A DNA stretch of 64,000 nucleotides, taken from the NCBI GenBank assembly GCA_028277745.1, contig JANQFR010000067.1, positions 1-64,000 of the forward strand, in the 5' to 3' direction. This document shows, one piece after another, positions 1-8,563 of this stretch. Each line of letters opens with the position of its first letter. Within the stretch, counting starts at the first letter, position 1. This DNA comes from Phycisphaeraceae bacterium. GTDB lineage: Bacteria > Planctomycetota > Phycisphaerae > Phycisphaerales > Phycisphaeraceae. A program made the position numbers and the translations under genes. The notes under the pieces are model-generated. The model saw only the letters and a program-made list of their open reading frames with translations, made no database searches and had not been told where the DNA came from.

Positions 1-130
1 ACGCCATCACCCGGACCCTTCACTACATCGCCGAACCACACGGCGATGGACGTAGGTTCACGCGCGGGCGTCCGAATGTCAAGCGCACAAATGTGAAAAT
101 GTCGGTGTGTGATTTTGTTTTTATCTGCAA

Positions 131-141
131 GCCTTTTAAGC
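131..141. repeat. Short direct repeat matching the tRNA-Lys att core
   Basis: The 11 bases GCCTTTTAAGC are repeated exactly at 1659-1669, inside the anticodon arm of the tRNA-Lys 3' half. The two copies flank the Rep gene and the small ORF and lie in the same orientation. The bases left of this copy do not resemble a tRNA 5' half, so it is not the reconstituted tRNA. It could be an att site of a tandem or nested element, or coincidence. Seen: the repeat. Inferred: its role. Confidence 0.4.
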
Positions 142-155
142 ACGTCATGTCATGG

Positions 156-1286
156 TTATTCCTGATTGAACCGGGCCGCACGGCCACTTTGTTTCTCATT
201 CAGGTATCCGCTGACGATCATCATTTGCGGCGATGAATTGTTGGGCCGAACGCCTGTAGCCAAGTATTCGATTACTTCTCCAAGGCGCTCACCGGTATGT
301 TGAGCCATTGCCGTCAAGGTGGGTGCGGCGCACCGCCGGAGCCAGCCCGCGAATCGATCGTAGCTCGTGGGCAGGCGTTGTTTCTTCGCCCGTTTGGGTT
401 CGATCGCGGCAAGCAGCTGCGCAAACCAAGGCGATCGTGGCCGACGCGCCAGTTCGCGCGACTCGGTATTCACCCGGAAGTCGATCGCACCCAGCGCGTA
501 ACGCGCGATCTCTTGAGTGGGGTCTTCGCTCGACAGCACCGTTTCGGACACCTCGGCGGCGCAGACACCGGTGAACTCAACCTCCCAACGCTCCCATTGA
601 CCCGGCGATTTCTCGCCCGTCTCCAGGCCCTTGTCGTAGACGCGGACGTACCGGCCTGAGCCGTTCTTACCCCGGCGGCCAAGGTTGACGCCGCGGCCGA
701 GGATCCGGCCGTCCTGGCGGCGCGGCTCACGCAGCTCCCAAGTGCGGCAGCCGCACAACTCGTCTCTCAAGCATGAGTGCAACACGTCATCGATCAGGCC
801 GACGTGATCGGCCCCGAAATCCAGACGCAGGTCGAACCGCGTGGCGTGGCGGCCCCACATCATGTCCCGCATCAGTTGGATCGCCTGGTCGAAATCGAGC
901 GAGGCCAGGGCCTTGCCCGGGAGGTCGAGGCACATGCCCGGCTCGTCGCGGTCAGTGAAATGGTGCAGCACCATGACGCCGCCGTCCCATTGACGCCCGG
1001 CGTCGTAGAACCACATCCCCTTCCGGGGATGGCTCGGGCCGAAATGTGCGCTGAGTTGTTGGGTGACCTGATCCAGGTTCATCAACGGACCGGCGACGCG
1101 GAACCAATCGATACCGGCTTCAACCGGTTGTGACTTTGAGCCTCGTGTTACCGGGAGGGGCGGCCCGTTCGAGTCGGCGGCCGGGGTCAAAGCCGGGGTC
1201 GCGTCCACCGGCCGCGACCCCGCGTCTTCGCCCCCGGCCGCTGCACGCGGCGCGTTTTCGGAGAGCAGATCGTGGTCAGTCTTCAT
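156..1286 (-). CDS. Rep_trans-family replication initiation protein
   Basis: This 376-residue protein resembles the replication initiation factor family of rolling-circle plasmids, integrative elements and filamentous phages (Rep_trans, which includes RstA of CTX phage). Visible family features are IDWFRVAG near the N-terminus, RFDLRLDF in the middle, YVRVYDKGLETG, and WERWEVEF. The first 60 residues are low-complexity and Ala/Pro/Ser-rich, probably disordered. The ATG at 1286 is chosen over one 60 bases upstream because AAAGGA lies about nine bases before it. It sits inside the region bounded by the tRNA-Lys scar at 1656-1702 and reads away from it. Family knowledge says such proteins nick an origin and start element replication; the active-site tyrosine was not assigned. 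The integrase, if any, lies left of the window. Confidence 0.8.
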   Translation of the reverse strand: MKTDHDLLSENAPRAAAGGEDAGSRPVDATPALTPAADSNGPPLPVTRGSKSQPVEAGIDWFRVAGPLMNLDQVTQQLSAHFGPSHPRKGMWFYDAGRQWDGGVMVLHHFTDRDEPGMCLDLPGKALASLDFDQAIQLMRDMMWGRHATRFDLRLDFGADHVGLIDDVLHSCLRDELCGCRTWELREPRRQDGRILGRGVNLGRRGKNGSGRYVRVYDKGLETGEKSPGQWERWEVEFTGVCAAEVSETVLSSEDPTQEIARYALGAIDFRVNTESRELARRPRSPWFAQLLAAIEPKRAKKQRLPTSYDRFAGWLRRCAAPTLTAMAQHTGERLGEVIEYLATGVRPNNSSPQMMIVSGYLNEKQSGRAARFNQE

Positions 1287-1413
1287 CGTGCGGATTCCTT
1301 TCCACCGTGGGTGACACGGCTCGGCGCCGGATAGGCAGGGGATCAACCTGCCCGCCCCGCCGCGTCGCCGCCGATTGGGGGTGAGCGGCGACGCGGCGGA
1401 TCAGGCAGGTTTT

Positions 1414-1626
1414 TTAGGTTTCTCCGGTTGGGTGGAAATGGATGATGGCCAACACTTCTGCTTGAACCGAATGCGGAAGCGACGGCCACCGGCGTATCAA
1501 CGCCATTAACCGTGCGTCGTTTTGGGGACAATTTGGGGACGCAGGTGCTGCGGAACAGTCACCTGTTCGGTTGGTATTCAGTTGTGAGGTATTGGCGGTA
1601 TCTCCGGCAGGATCGTCATTTATCAC
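1414..1626 (-). CDS. Small hypothetical protein or 3' remnant of an element gene
   Basis: A 70-residue reading frame from a GTG at 1626. Its second half (DARLMALIRRWPSLPHSVQ and following) reads as an amphipathic helix pair and resembles C-terminal tails I associate with integrase-linked genes of planctomycete elements; that link is from memory. The frame stays open upstream through the tRNA-Lys fragment, but that extension (GGIRTHNQRLKRP) is the familiar antisense translation of a tRNA and is not protein. The gene lies just inside the att scar and upstream of the Rep gene on the same strand. It may be a real small element protein or the tail of a truncated integrase. Confidence 0.35.
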   Translation of the reverse strand: MINDDPAGDTANTSQLNTNRTGDCSAAPASPNCPQNDARLMALIRRWPSLPHSVQAEVLAIIHFHPTGET

Positions 1627-1655
1627 GTTTTCTGACGTATTGGATATGTTTCCGC

Positions 1656-1702
1656 CCGGCCTTTTAAGCCGCTGGTTGTGGGTTCGAATCCCACCCCGGT
1701 CA
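1656..1702 (+). other. 3' half of tRNA-Lys(TTT), attachment-site scar
   Basis: Seen: an anticodon loop CTTTTAA (1661-1667, anticodon TTT) with a mostly paired stem, a five-base variable loop, a perfect T-arm (GTGGG, TTCGAAT, CCCAC; 1678-1694), the acceptor 3' strand CCCGGTC (1695-1701) and discriminator A. No D-arm or acceptor 5' strand (expected GACCGGG) lies upstream, and the outermost anticodon-stem pair (1656/1672) is C-C. This is what an integrative element leaves at its far end after recombining in a tRNA anticodon arm. The intact tRNA-Lys should then lie at the element's other end, left of the window. Confidence 0.75.
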
Positions 1703-2268
1703 TTCCCCCAAGCCTTTACTGAAAATGATCTTAAGGATGTTTCAGGGTTTTGGCGTTCCGAGCTGGTCGTGGGCCGCAATGTAGGCCTGTTCTAGGCGGG
1801 TCCCAATGGACCGAACATGGGCTCGCCGTAATGTGCGGGTCACTTCCGTGACTTCTGCTTGTCACGGGCATTGTGTTCCTCAAATCGCTTCCAGCACCCA
1901 CCAGTCGATGGTGTCGGGATGGGTTTGCGAGGCAGGGGGGAGATATCGCGTCACTCTACTTGGCACAGCCATTCGCTCCGTCACCTACGCCTTCGCGAAT
2001 GGAAGAAATCGGCGAGACGTCGAAAGCCATTGCTCGCTTGGCCCAAGTCGGTCACCACCGCCAAACCCGATTGATTTCCTGTGATAAAATATTTAATCTA
2101 CGGCGATATCTCTTCCGTCTACGACGCGGCGGCGTGCACAGCATCGAAAGCCGCCTGCGGAAACCAGACCGTGTTTCTGAGCCACGCCTAAACCGAAACA
2201 TCCGCGCCTAGTCAGTCATTGGGCGCTGCGTATTCACTGCTTTCCAACACGATGCGAGGTATGGACTC
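1703..2268. other. Gene-poor, probably degenerate stretch
   Basis: Several short overlapping frames exist on the plus strand (for example 1806-2084 and 1873-2211), none with a recognisable domain. Coding-like phrases occur in different frames, which suggests decayed sequence next to the element junction. One short frame at 2081-2191 is listed separately. Confidence 0.5.
2081..2191 (+). CDS. Possible small ORF or gene remnant
   Basis: A GTG-initiated 36-residue frame beginning MIKYLIYGDISSVYDAA and ending VFLSHA before a TAA. It has a strong third-position G/C bias from residue 8 onward, as in the real genes here, and two cysteines. No family is recognised and no good ribosome binding site precedes it. 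It may be the decayed end of a gene interrupted by the neighbouring element. The call rests only on codon composition. Confidence 0.25.
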   Translation: MIKYLIYGDISSVYDAAACTASKAACGNQTVFLSHA

Positions 2269-3978
2269 ATGTTGCCGTTTTGCCACAGATTTCACCGAGA
2301 TTACAGGAGGTTGGTTACCGCTGGCGTCGCGCTCGTGTCGGCGTGTTCGGCGGCCCACGCTCTGGCTGATAATCAGGAAGATTCGAAGCCAGAGCGTCGT
2401 CCCAACATCGTCTTTATCCTCACCGACGACCAGGCGAACGCCGAACTGGGTTATCTGGAGGGCAAGGCACTCACACCGAACCTCGACCGTATGGCCGTCG
2501 AGGGCGCCCGGTTCAACAGGAACTACGTCGCTTCCAGCGTCTGTTCGCCCAGCCGCTACACCATTCTCAGTGGCCAGTTCGCCAGCCGCAGCGAACTGCC
2601 CTTCTTCAACAAGGACACCACGGTCGAGGGGGTTCGGCGGGTCTTGTGGAACATCGGTTTTACGCAGGACCAGCCCAATGTGCCCCGCGTCTTGCGGGAC
2701 CATGGCTACCGCACCGGCTTCGTAGGCAAGTGGCACGTCAACGGCGTGGGCAAGCCCTTCGAGATGCCTCCGGCGGGAAGCGATCCTTCAGACCCGAAGA
2801 TCGCCGAACTGCTGAAGTTCAACCACGAGAACATTTGTGAGGGCATCCGTTTCTACGGCTTCGACTACGCCGACGCGGCCTACCGCGGCAACCTGCACGA
2901 CGACCGGCTGCTGCGCCACACCGGCATGGACCAGCACAACATGGAGTGGTTGACCCGGGCGGCGCTGGACTTTATCGAACAGAGCCAAGACGGCCCGTTC
3001 TTCCTGTACTTCGCCCCGACGCTGACTCATATCCCCGACGTGAATGAATCACTCAAGGCCGATCCACGCATCAGCGGGGAGGGGTTGTTGCCGGAACCGA
3101 TCACCGGCATCATGCCGTCGCGGGAGAGCATCTACGAACGGCTTGACGCCGCGGGGGTCGATCACGCGCTGGCGAAGGCCACCTGGCTCGACGACGGCAT
3201 CGGGGCGGTGCTCAACAAGCTCGAGGAGTTGGGGGTCGCTGAAAACACGCTGGTCGTCTACATGAACGATCATGGCATGGCCGACCGGAGCAAGGGCACC
3301 GCCTACGAGGGCGGCCTCATCACTCCCACGCTGGCTTATTGGCCCGGCCGCATCAAGCCGCAGACCGTGAACGCGATTACGCAGAACACCGACTTCGCCC
3401 CGACCTTCTTTGAGATCGCCGGGGTCACGCCGCCCGCCGGCATGGTGCTGGACGGCAAGAGTTGGATGCCGCTGGTCGAAGGCCGCGCCGACGCGACCCA
3501 CGCGTCCGCCTACTCCGAGATCGGCCTCACCCGTTCGGTGTCGACGCCCGGGTGGAAGTACATCGCTTTCCGCGTCCCCACGAGCCTGCAGCGGACGAGG
3601 GAACAGCGTCTGGCCGAGCACAAGGCTGATCTGGAAAAGATGCGTATCCAGCACCCGTGGACCGAGGGCAACCCGCGCTACGCCCTCGACCCCGAAGCCC
3701 GCTACCACCAGATGGGCATGGGCCCTGGCGGCACGTGGTTCGAGCGGACCCAGCGCAACCCCCAGGCAGCGTGGTACGACAACTACTTCGACGCCGACCA
3801 GCTCTATGACCTGACCAAAGACCCACAGGAAAGCACAAACCTCGCCGATGACCCGGCCTACGCCGAGAAGCTCGCTGAGATGAAAACCTTGCTGCGTGGT
3901 TACCTGGAAACCATGCCCGACGAGTTTGAGAATTTCCTTGATGTCGACGCCGGACCGATGGCCGAAATCAATAAGTAA
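2269..3978 (+). CDS. Secreted sulfatase (formylglycine-dependent)
   Basis: A 569-residue type I sulfatase. A signal-peptide-like hydrophobic stretch lies at about residues 14-33. The metal-binding LTDDQ follows (Asp53, Asp54), then the maturation signature CSPSR with Cys92 as the residue converted to formylglycine. Later family elements include GKWHVNG near residue 150, MNDHGMADR near residue 333, and the C-terminal LYDLTKDPQES. Such enzymes hydrolyse sulfate esters, here probably on a polysaccharide outside the cytoplasm. It converges on the LacI/GH16 operon, which suggests the same substrate, a sulfated galactan being the best guess. No copy of the operator found at 9552-9563 was seen upstream. 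The ATG at 2269 has only a weak GAGG upstream. Confidence 0.88.
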   Translation: MLPFCHRFHRDYRRLVTAGVALVSACSAAHALADNQEDSKPERRPNIVFILTDDQANAELGYLEGKALTPNLDRMAVEGARFNRNYVASSVCSPSRYTILSGQFASRSELPFFNKDTTVEGVRRVLWNIGFTQDQPNVPRVLRDHGYRTGFVGKWHVNGVGKPFEMPPAGSDPSDPKIAELLKFNHENICEGIRFYGFDYADAAYRGNLHDDRLLRHTGMDQHNMEWLTRAALDFIEQSQDGPFFLYFAPTLTHIPDVNESLKADPRISGEGLLPEPITGIMPSRESIYERLDAAGVDHALAKATWLDDGIGAVLNKLEELGVAENTLVVYMNDHGMADRSKGTAYEGGLITPTLAYWPGRIKPQTVNAITQNTDFAPTFFEIAGVTPPAGMVLDGKSWMPLVEGRADATHASAYSEIGLTRSVSTPGWKYIAFRVPTSLQRTREQRLAEHKADLEKMRIQHPWTEGNPRYALDPEARYHQMGMGPGGTWFERTQRNPQAAWYDNYFDADQLYDLTKDPQESTNLADDPAYAEKLAEMKTLLRGYLETMPDEFENFLDVDAGPMAEINK

Positions 3979-4125
3979 TTCCGGTCACTTCGGTTAGATC
4001 TTGTTTCATCGATTGAGATGCTTTTGTTGATGTCCAGTTCTCCGTGATCCTCTCAGGAAATCCTGATCCAGGGGCGGTTTTGCGGACGTCTGTAAAGAAG
4101 AGAAAGCCGGGGAGGGACGGCAAGA

Positions 4126-5187
4126 TCAATCCGATTTCGGACGCCGACATGCACAGGTGTGGCGTTTGACGAGGTTGGCGTTGAGGTACAACAGGTTGTC
4201 GGTCACGTCACGCGGCGGCTTGCCGGCGGCCAGATCGAAAGTCAGCCGGATGATCGCCCGCACCGCGGCCGGCCAATGCAGGTCGAACGTGGTGAGCGGC
4301 GGAGTCAGTTCGGCGGCTCGCGGCAGGTTGTCGAAACCGGTCACACTCACGTCCTGACCGACGCGCAAGCCCGCAGCACGCACCGCTTCGATCCCGCCGA
4401 TCGCCAACCAGTCCGAGGCATAGATGACTGCGGTGACGCCCCGGTCGCGCTTGAGTAAGCTGGCCGTGGCTTCCTCAGAGCCCTCGGCGTTGGTCTGCTG
4501 ACGGTCCAACTCGATGACCCAGTCGTGATCCATAGGCAGGTGAAACTCATTCATGGCTGAATGGTAACCCTGATAGATTGCATGGAAGTGCGGCGATTGG
4601 CGCGGTCCGGTCATCAACGCGATCCGCTCATGCCCCATTGCGGCGAGGTACTGCACCGCGGTTTCACCGGCCGACCGGCTGTCAGGCACAATCGAAACCT
4701 GATTCGGAAGGTCACTCTTGTGCTGGATGCTGATACAGGGCTTGTCCAACTCATGGATTTTCCGGCGGGTCGAATCCGGGAACTCGCCTAGCAGCACCGG
4801 GACGTTGGTGGACGCCGTGTCGAACTGTTGCTGCAGGTCGTTGTCATCGGTGTAGTCGATCACCGTGACGCCAAGGCCTTGGGCGGCGGCTTGCTGCTTG
4901 AGTGCTTTGATCAGTTCTGTGGCGTAAGGATTCACCTCGCCGTGAGGTCCGTAGTAAGGATTAAACAACAGGCCGATCTGGAACGCCGGATGGGCTTTGA
5001 GCTGCCGCGCCGCGGTGTTGGGAACATAACCAAGCCGGTTGGCGGCTTCGAGCACCTTGGCTCGCGTCTCGGCGTTAACGCCGTAGCGGTTGTTGAGCGA
5101 GCGTGAAACCGTGCCGATACTCAGGTTCAATGTCCTGGCCAGCTCACGGATGCCAACATTGCTGGATTTACTCTTTGTGATGCTCAT
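4126..5187 (-). CDS. LacI-family transcriptional regulator
   Basis: A 353-residue regulator with an N-terminal LacI helix-turn-helix at residues 12-31 (IRELARTLNLSIGTVSRSL), a hinge region ending PNTAARQLK near residue 64, and a periplasmic-binding-like sugar-sensing domain beginning FQIGLLFNPYYG. It is the last gene of the leftward operon; its ATG overlaps the GH16 stop by four bases. A perfect LacI-type palindrome at 9552-9563 in the operon promoter makes it the obvious candidate for an autoregulating repressor that also controls the divergent GH36 gene. The inducer is unknown, probably a mono- or oligosaccharide from the polysaccharide attacked by the GH16 enzyme. Confidence 0.92.
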   Translation of the reverse strand: MSITKSKSSNVGIRELARTLNLSIGTVSRSLNNRYGVNAETRAKVLEAANRLGYVPNTAARQLKAHPAFQIGLLFNPYYGPHGEVNPYATELIKALKQQAAAQGLGVTVIDYTDDNDLQQQFDTASTNVPVLLGEFPDSTRRKIHELDKPCISIQHKSDLPNQVSIVPDSRSAGETAVQYLAAMGHERIALMTGPRQSPHFHAIYQGYHSAMNEFHLPMDHDWVIELDRQQTNAEGSEEATASLLKRDRGVTAVIYASDWLAIGGIEAVRAAGLRVGQDVSVTGFDNLPRAAELTPPLTTFDLHWPAAVRAIIRLTFDLAAGKPPRDVTDNLLYLNANLVKRHTCACRRPKSD

Positions 5188-6803
5188 GGCGTATCCCCCG
5201 CGTCTGCATGATGATCGCGCGGCAACACACTCGGGTAGGAGACGCCGATCTTGAGATCATCGATCGAAGCGCTGCCGACGCCCCCACGACGCAAGCGGAC
5301 CGAATGGATATCCGAGGGCTTAGGCAAGTCATCCTTCTGATTGATGTGCCAGCCCTGGCTGAAACTTGTGTTGCCGTGACGGTCGACATTGCGGTAGAAG
5401 TAGGGTTCCTTAATGTCCTGGAGCGGCAGGGGCAAGGCGCTCAGGCTGACCGCCGGCTTGCCGCCCTGCCGGCTGGGCGTAACCCGGCCGACCAACAGGT
5501 AGTCTTTATTATCCTCGAAGAACGGATCGGTGTTTTCCGAGGCCGGGTAAGCTGTTGCGGTGCTGGCCTGTGTCTTGAAGCCGGCCAGAAGATGGTTCTC
5601 GTTGTCGATGCCGACGGAAAAGATACGGCCCCCGTTGGCGTCTTCGAAATCGAGGTGTATTTGTGCGCCGGCCTCTTTACGCACCGGCAAACTGAAAAAC
5701 CACGGATGATCGTTCTGGATCGGCATCACCTGGTCAAGCGCGACGGGTTTGCCGCCAGTGAGCGTCTCCGGAGCAACGCGTTGAACAGGTTTCGTGGTTA
5801 AAAGGCGCTTGGGTTTATACACGCGCAGGTAATCAACCGCCATCACATCGCCGTCAGCGTCGTCGGTCAGCGGTGACCACGAGCTACCCCACGGGATGTT
5901 GCTGAAGACAATATGCATCCGGTCGCCATTGTACCCGCCCAGGTAGGACCAGTCGTCTTGCCCAAAGTTGCCGTATGCGCGTTTCTCTTCGTTGTCATAC
6001 CAGTGATCAAATTTACCAACGCCGGTGCGCCATTGATGGGTATACCGTGGGTGGGTGTCGCCGCGCCAGACTTCCTGGCCATTCAGGTAGAAGATAAACT
6101 CGCTCTCACCGTACCATAAGCCCCAGATGTGATAGTCATCCCAGGTGTGAGGAATGACGAAACCCTGGGCGATATGGTTGTGTTTGCCGTTGTCCTGGAT
6201 GATGTAGCCGAAGGTTTTCCAGTCGTGCCACGCCATGTGCCCGTGCCCGGTGTTGTCGTCATGGCGGACGTCCTTGCGGGACTCGATGATGTCGATTTCG
6301 TATCGGTCCAGGTACGTGTGTCGAGGCTTGCCCACGCAAGCCAGCCAGAACGCGTTGTTGACGCCGGAAGCCTTGCCGGGCTTGAAGCGGGCTTCGATGT
6401 AGACATTGTTTTCGATAGGGCTGTGCGTATAGACGTATCCCGCGGTCCACTCCGAGATTTGGCCGTCGTGTTCTTTGCTTTCGCGTCGGACATGCAACAA
6501 CAAGTTTCCGTCTTTGACCTCCAGATTGTCGGGCCCGCGCAGCGTGTTGTGCTTCATCCCCAGTTGGCCGTATTCCAGCGATTTCCAGAGATTCTCGTCG
6601 AGCGCGGGCCCGTCGAATTCGTCGGAGAGGATCAACACCATCTCTTCACCCAATGGATCGGCCGCGGGCTGAGGAAGGGGTTGATCGGCGGATACAGGCT
6701 TGATGCCGCAGACGATGAACAACAGAGCCAGGCCACACCGCCAGAAGCATGGCGTGATCCATAGGCCTTGGCCGAAGCAACTACGTATGTGGTCATGGAG
6801 CAT
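5184..6803 (-). CDS. Secreted GH16 glycoside hydrolase with C-terminal sandwich module
   Basis: A 539-residue secreted enzyme. A hydrophobic signal segment covers about residues 21-38. The GH16 domain runs from LSDEFDGPALDENLW (residue 59) to about residue 330 and contains the catalytic signature EIDIIE with Glu169, Asp171 and Glu174. GH16 enzymes retain configuration and cut beta-1,3 or beta-1,4 glucans and galactans; agarase, porphyranase, carrageenase and laminarinase cannot be told apart by eye. The last 200 residues end in a pattern (LRRGGVGSASIDDLKIG) like that of the two concanavalin-like proteins upstream, so it may be a related carbohydrate-binding sandwich. It is fourth in the leftward operon and translationally coupled to lacI. 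Confidence 0.88.
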   Translation of the reverse strand: MLHDHIRSCFGQGLWITPCFWRCGLALLFIVCGIKPVSADQPLPQPAADPLGEEMVLILSDEFDGPALDENLWKSLEYGQLGMKHNTLRGPDNLEVKDGNLLLHVRRESKEHDGQISEWTAGYVYTHSPIENNVYIEARFKPGKASGVNNAFWLACVGKPRHTYLDRYEIDIIESRKDVRHDDNTGHGHMAWHDWKTFGYIIQDNGKHNHIAQGFVIPHTWDDYHIWGLWYGESEFIFYLNGQEVWRGDTHPRYTHQWRTGVGKFDHWYDNEEKRAYGNFGQDDWSYLGGYNGDRMHIVFSNIPWGSSWSPLTDDADGDVMAVDYLRVYKPKRLLTTKPVQRVAPETLTGGKPVALDQVMPIQNDHPWFFSLPVRKEAGAQIHLDFEDANGGRIFSVGIDNENHLLAGFKTQASTATAYPASENTDPFFEDNKDYLLVGRVTPSRQGGKPAVSLSALPLPLQDIKEPYFYRNVDRHGNTSFSQGWHINQKDDLPKPSDIHSVRLRRGGVGSASIDDLKIGVSYPSVLPRDHHADAGDTP

Positions 6804-6856
6804 AAGGCAGTTTTATGGGGCAGGGGTGTTGGGTTGTTTCGATACCGTCAGGCGGA

Positions 6857-7636
6857 TTACGGCAGCAAATCGCCGTACCAGAAAATTCGTGATTCAGAGC
6901 TTTTGTACGAGCCGTCATTAATAATCGCCTGAAGCGATTCGTAATTCTCACTTTCGGCGTGTCCATCCAGATAGGCGTAATTAGCGCTGGCGCCATTGAC
7001 GTGCCGCGGATCGCCGTAGAAAGGAGACCCCTTGAGCAATCGACCTAGCGTCGAACGCCATTCGAGCCGTGAGTTATTGATGGTCGTTCCGTTCGGGACG
7101 CCATTGGTTGAGACATCGCCGAACAACACGGTCTCTGTTTGATCGACAATGGCATCAAACTTCTGATACTGACTGGCGGAGCCTGGGATGGAATCCCCGG
7201 CGACGGTATAGCCGGGCTGAAGACGGGGGTTGCACCCATAAGGGCGGGTGTCGGTGGCGATGGTCGGAGCTTCCGCCGCAGAGGGGCAGTTGAGGGCCGT
7301 CCCTTCCCATGGCGCAGCGTCGAAGACGTTGGACGAACCGCTGATGTTCGCGTTGAATTGAAGATGGTCGGCCAAGGCTTGCTGCCACCAGATCACAGTG
7401 CCAGATCCAGCCGGAGAGCGGGATCGGACAATAGCATTGTCGTAGTCGGCTGCATAGCTGTGAGCGCCTATGATCAGACTGCGGAGGTTGCTGGCGCACT
7501 TGATATTTCGTGCGGCTTCGCGTGCCGATCTCAGAGCCGGTAATAAGATCGACACCAGCAAGGCGATGATCGAAATGACGACAAGCAACTCGATCAGCGT
7601 GAAACCATGATCAGAAAAGGCGTGTTGGCGTTTCAT
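6857..7636 (-). CDS. Type II secretion-like pseudopilin (prepilin-type signal)
   Basis: A 259-residue protein with a class III prepilin leader. A short basic leader ends at Gly11, followed by [16 protein letters not shown], which is both the peptidase site and the transmembrane helix. The C-terminal part contains PRHVNG and YLDGHAE, the H-x-DG motif of the large planctomycete pseudopilin family. Such proteins are usually cleaved and methylated by a prepilin peptidase and sit in the inner membrane or a pseudopilus; many copies exist per planctomycete genome with unknown specific roles. Its place in a polysaccharide operon suggests a part in secretion or display of the GH16 or PEP-CTERM proteins. 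No prepilin peptidase is in the window. Confidence 0.9.
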   Translation of the reverse strand: MKRQHAFSDHGFTLIELLVVISIIALLVSILLPALRSAREAARNIKCASNLRSLIIGAHSYAADYDNAIVRSRSPAGSGTVIWWQQALADHLQFNANISGSSNVFDAAPWEGTALNCPSAAEAPTIATDTRPYGCNPRLQPGYTVAGDSIPGSASQYQKFDAIVDQTETVLFGDVSTNGVPNGTTINNSRLEWRSTLGRLLKGSPFYGDPRHVNGASANYAYLDGHAESENYESLQAIINDGSYKSSESRIFWYGDLLP

Positions 7637-7729
7637 GGGAAGAACCTCGATCCTTCAGGGGCCAGATTGATTCTTTCAGAAACAAAATAAAGAGCTGATG
7701 CGCAGGCTTTTGCCGGTACGCCTGAAGCC

Positions 7730-8563
7730 TTATCGCCGAAAACGCTTGAAAGAAAGCACCACGCCAATGCCGAACAGGCACAGGCTGCCCGGTTCGGGGA
7801 TCGGGAGACCGGTGACTTCTTCAAAGGCGTTCTCGTTATCGCTAAGCGTAATGAAGTCGATGTAAGAGTTGCCGCTGACGCCTGAAGCGCCGCCGACGGC
7901 CAAGCGGCTCAGGGACAACGAATTGACGTTGGTCGACGATGCGGACAACTGCGCCGAGGGCAGGGGCGAGGTCAGGTCGGGGTTGACCCAGGCATCAATC
8001 GTAAAGCCGGTGGAGCCATCGAACACCACGCGGAAAAGCACCAGCGAGTCGCCGCTGCTGAGCAACGCATCGGAAGCGACGACGTCGGCGCCGGCGCCCG
8101 CGTTAAAGATCAGATCAGTACCCGAGGCCATCAGGCGGGGACGGTCGGCGAGACTGGCGTTGCTTACAGGGTTGTTAAAGCCTAGGCCCGCGGTGCCGCC
8201 GCCGTTGGTGTTGACCAGGAAACTGCCCCAGACCGTGCCCGTGAGTGCGGCAGTCAGATCGACTCCGTTCTGCCGTTCAGCGCTGTTGTCAAGCACGATC
8301 GCTTGCGCAGCGATGCCGCTTTGCGTGAGCGCGAAGCCCGTGCTGACCGGTGCGGTGAGATCGCCCACGGCAGCGGTGACGTCCGGCACGCCGGAATTGG
8401 ATGACCAGTCGCCCGTCATGCCGGTCCCGGCAGCGGTCTGTCCCCTGAGCACACCGGTGTTGAGGTTGTTGAAATCCGTCTGGACCAAGGCGGCTTGCGC
8501 CACGCCAGTCCACGACACGGCTCCCAGGGCAAGGGTGATGACAGATCGTCTTAGAATCTGCAT
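7730..8563 (-). CDS. PEP-CTERM-anchored concanavalin-like surface protein
   Basis: A 277-residue exported protein with signal peptide (residues 1-24, ending VAQAA), a beta-rich concanavalin/LamG-like body, and a C-terminal PEP-CTERM sorting signal: the PEP triad, a hydrophobic helix, and a basic tail KRFRR. PEP-CTERM proteins are processed by exosortases and linked to exopolysaccharide or surface layers in other phyla. It shares a fold with the protein upstream (WGSFLV, AGLGFNNP, INPDL-like, AVGGASG). A carbohydrate-binding surface role fits the operon. Its start overlaps the upstream gene by 13 bases, so translation may be coupled. Confidence 0.88.
   Translation of the reverse strand: MQILRRSVITLALGAVSWTGVAQAALVQTDFNNLNTGVLRGQTAAGTGMTGDWSSNSGVPDVTAAVGDLTAPVSTGFALTQSGIAAQAIVLDNSAERQNGVDLTAALTGTVWGSFLVNTNGGGTAGLGFNNPVSNASLADRPRLMASGTDLIFNAGAGADVVASDALLSSGDSLVLFRVVFDGSTGFTIDAWVNPDLTSPLPSAQLSASSTNVNSLSLSRLAVGGASGVSGNSYIDFITLSDNENAFEEVTGLPIPEPGSLCLFGIGVVLSFKRFRR

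Noticed and set aside
1627-1779. N-terminal part of the minus-strand frame ending at 1414
   Set aside because: GGIRTHNQRLKRP is an antisense translation of the tRNA-Lys fragment, not protein.
2305-2310. A strong AGGAGG inside the sulfatase signal region
   Set aside because: The in-frame TTG follows immediately with no spacing and the next in-frame GTG is 24 bases away, so it does not define a usable start.
4050-4075. Hairpin TCAGG-AAAT-CCTGA between the sulfatase and lacI
   Set aside because: The stem is only five base pairs and no T-run follows on either strand, so it is not supported as a terminator.
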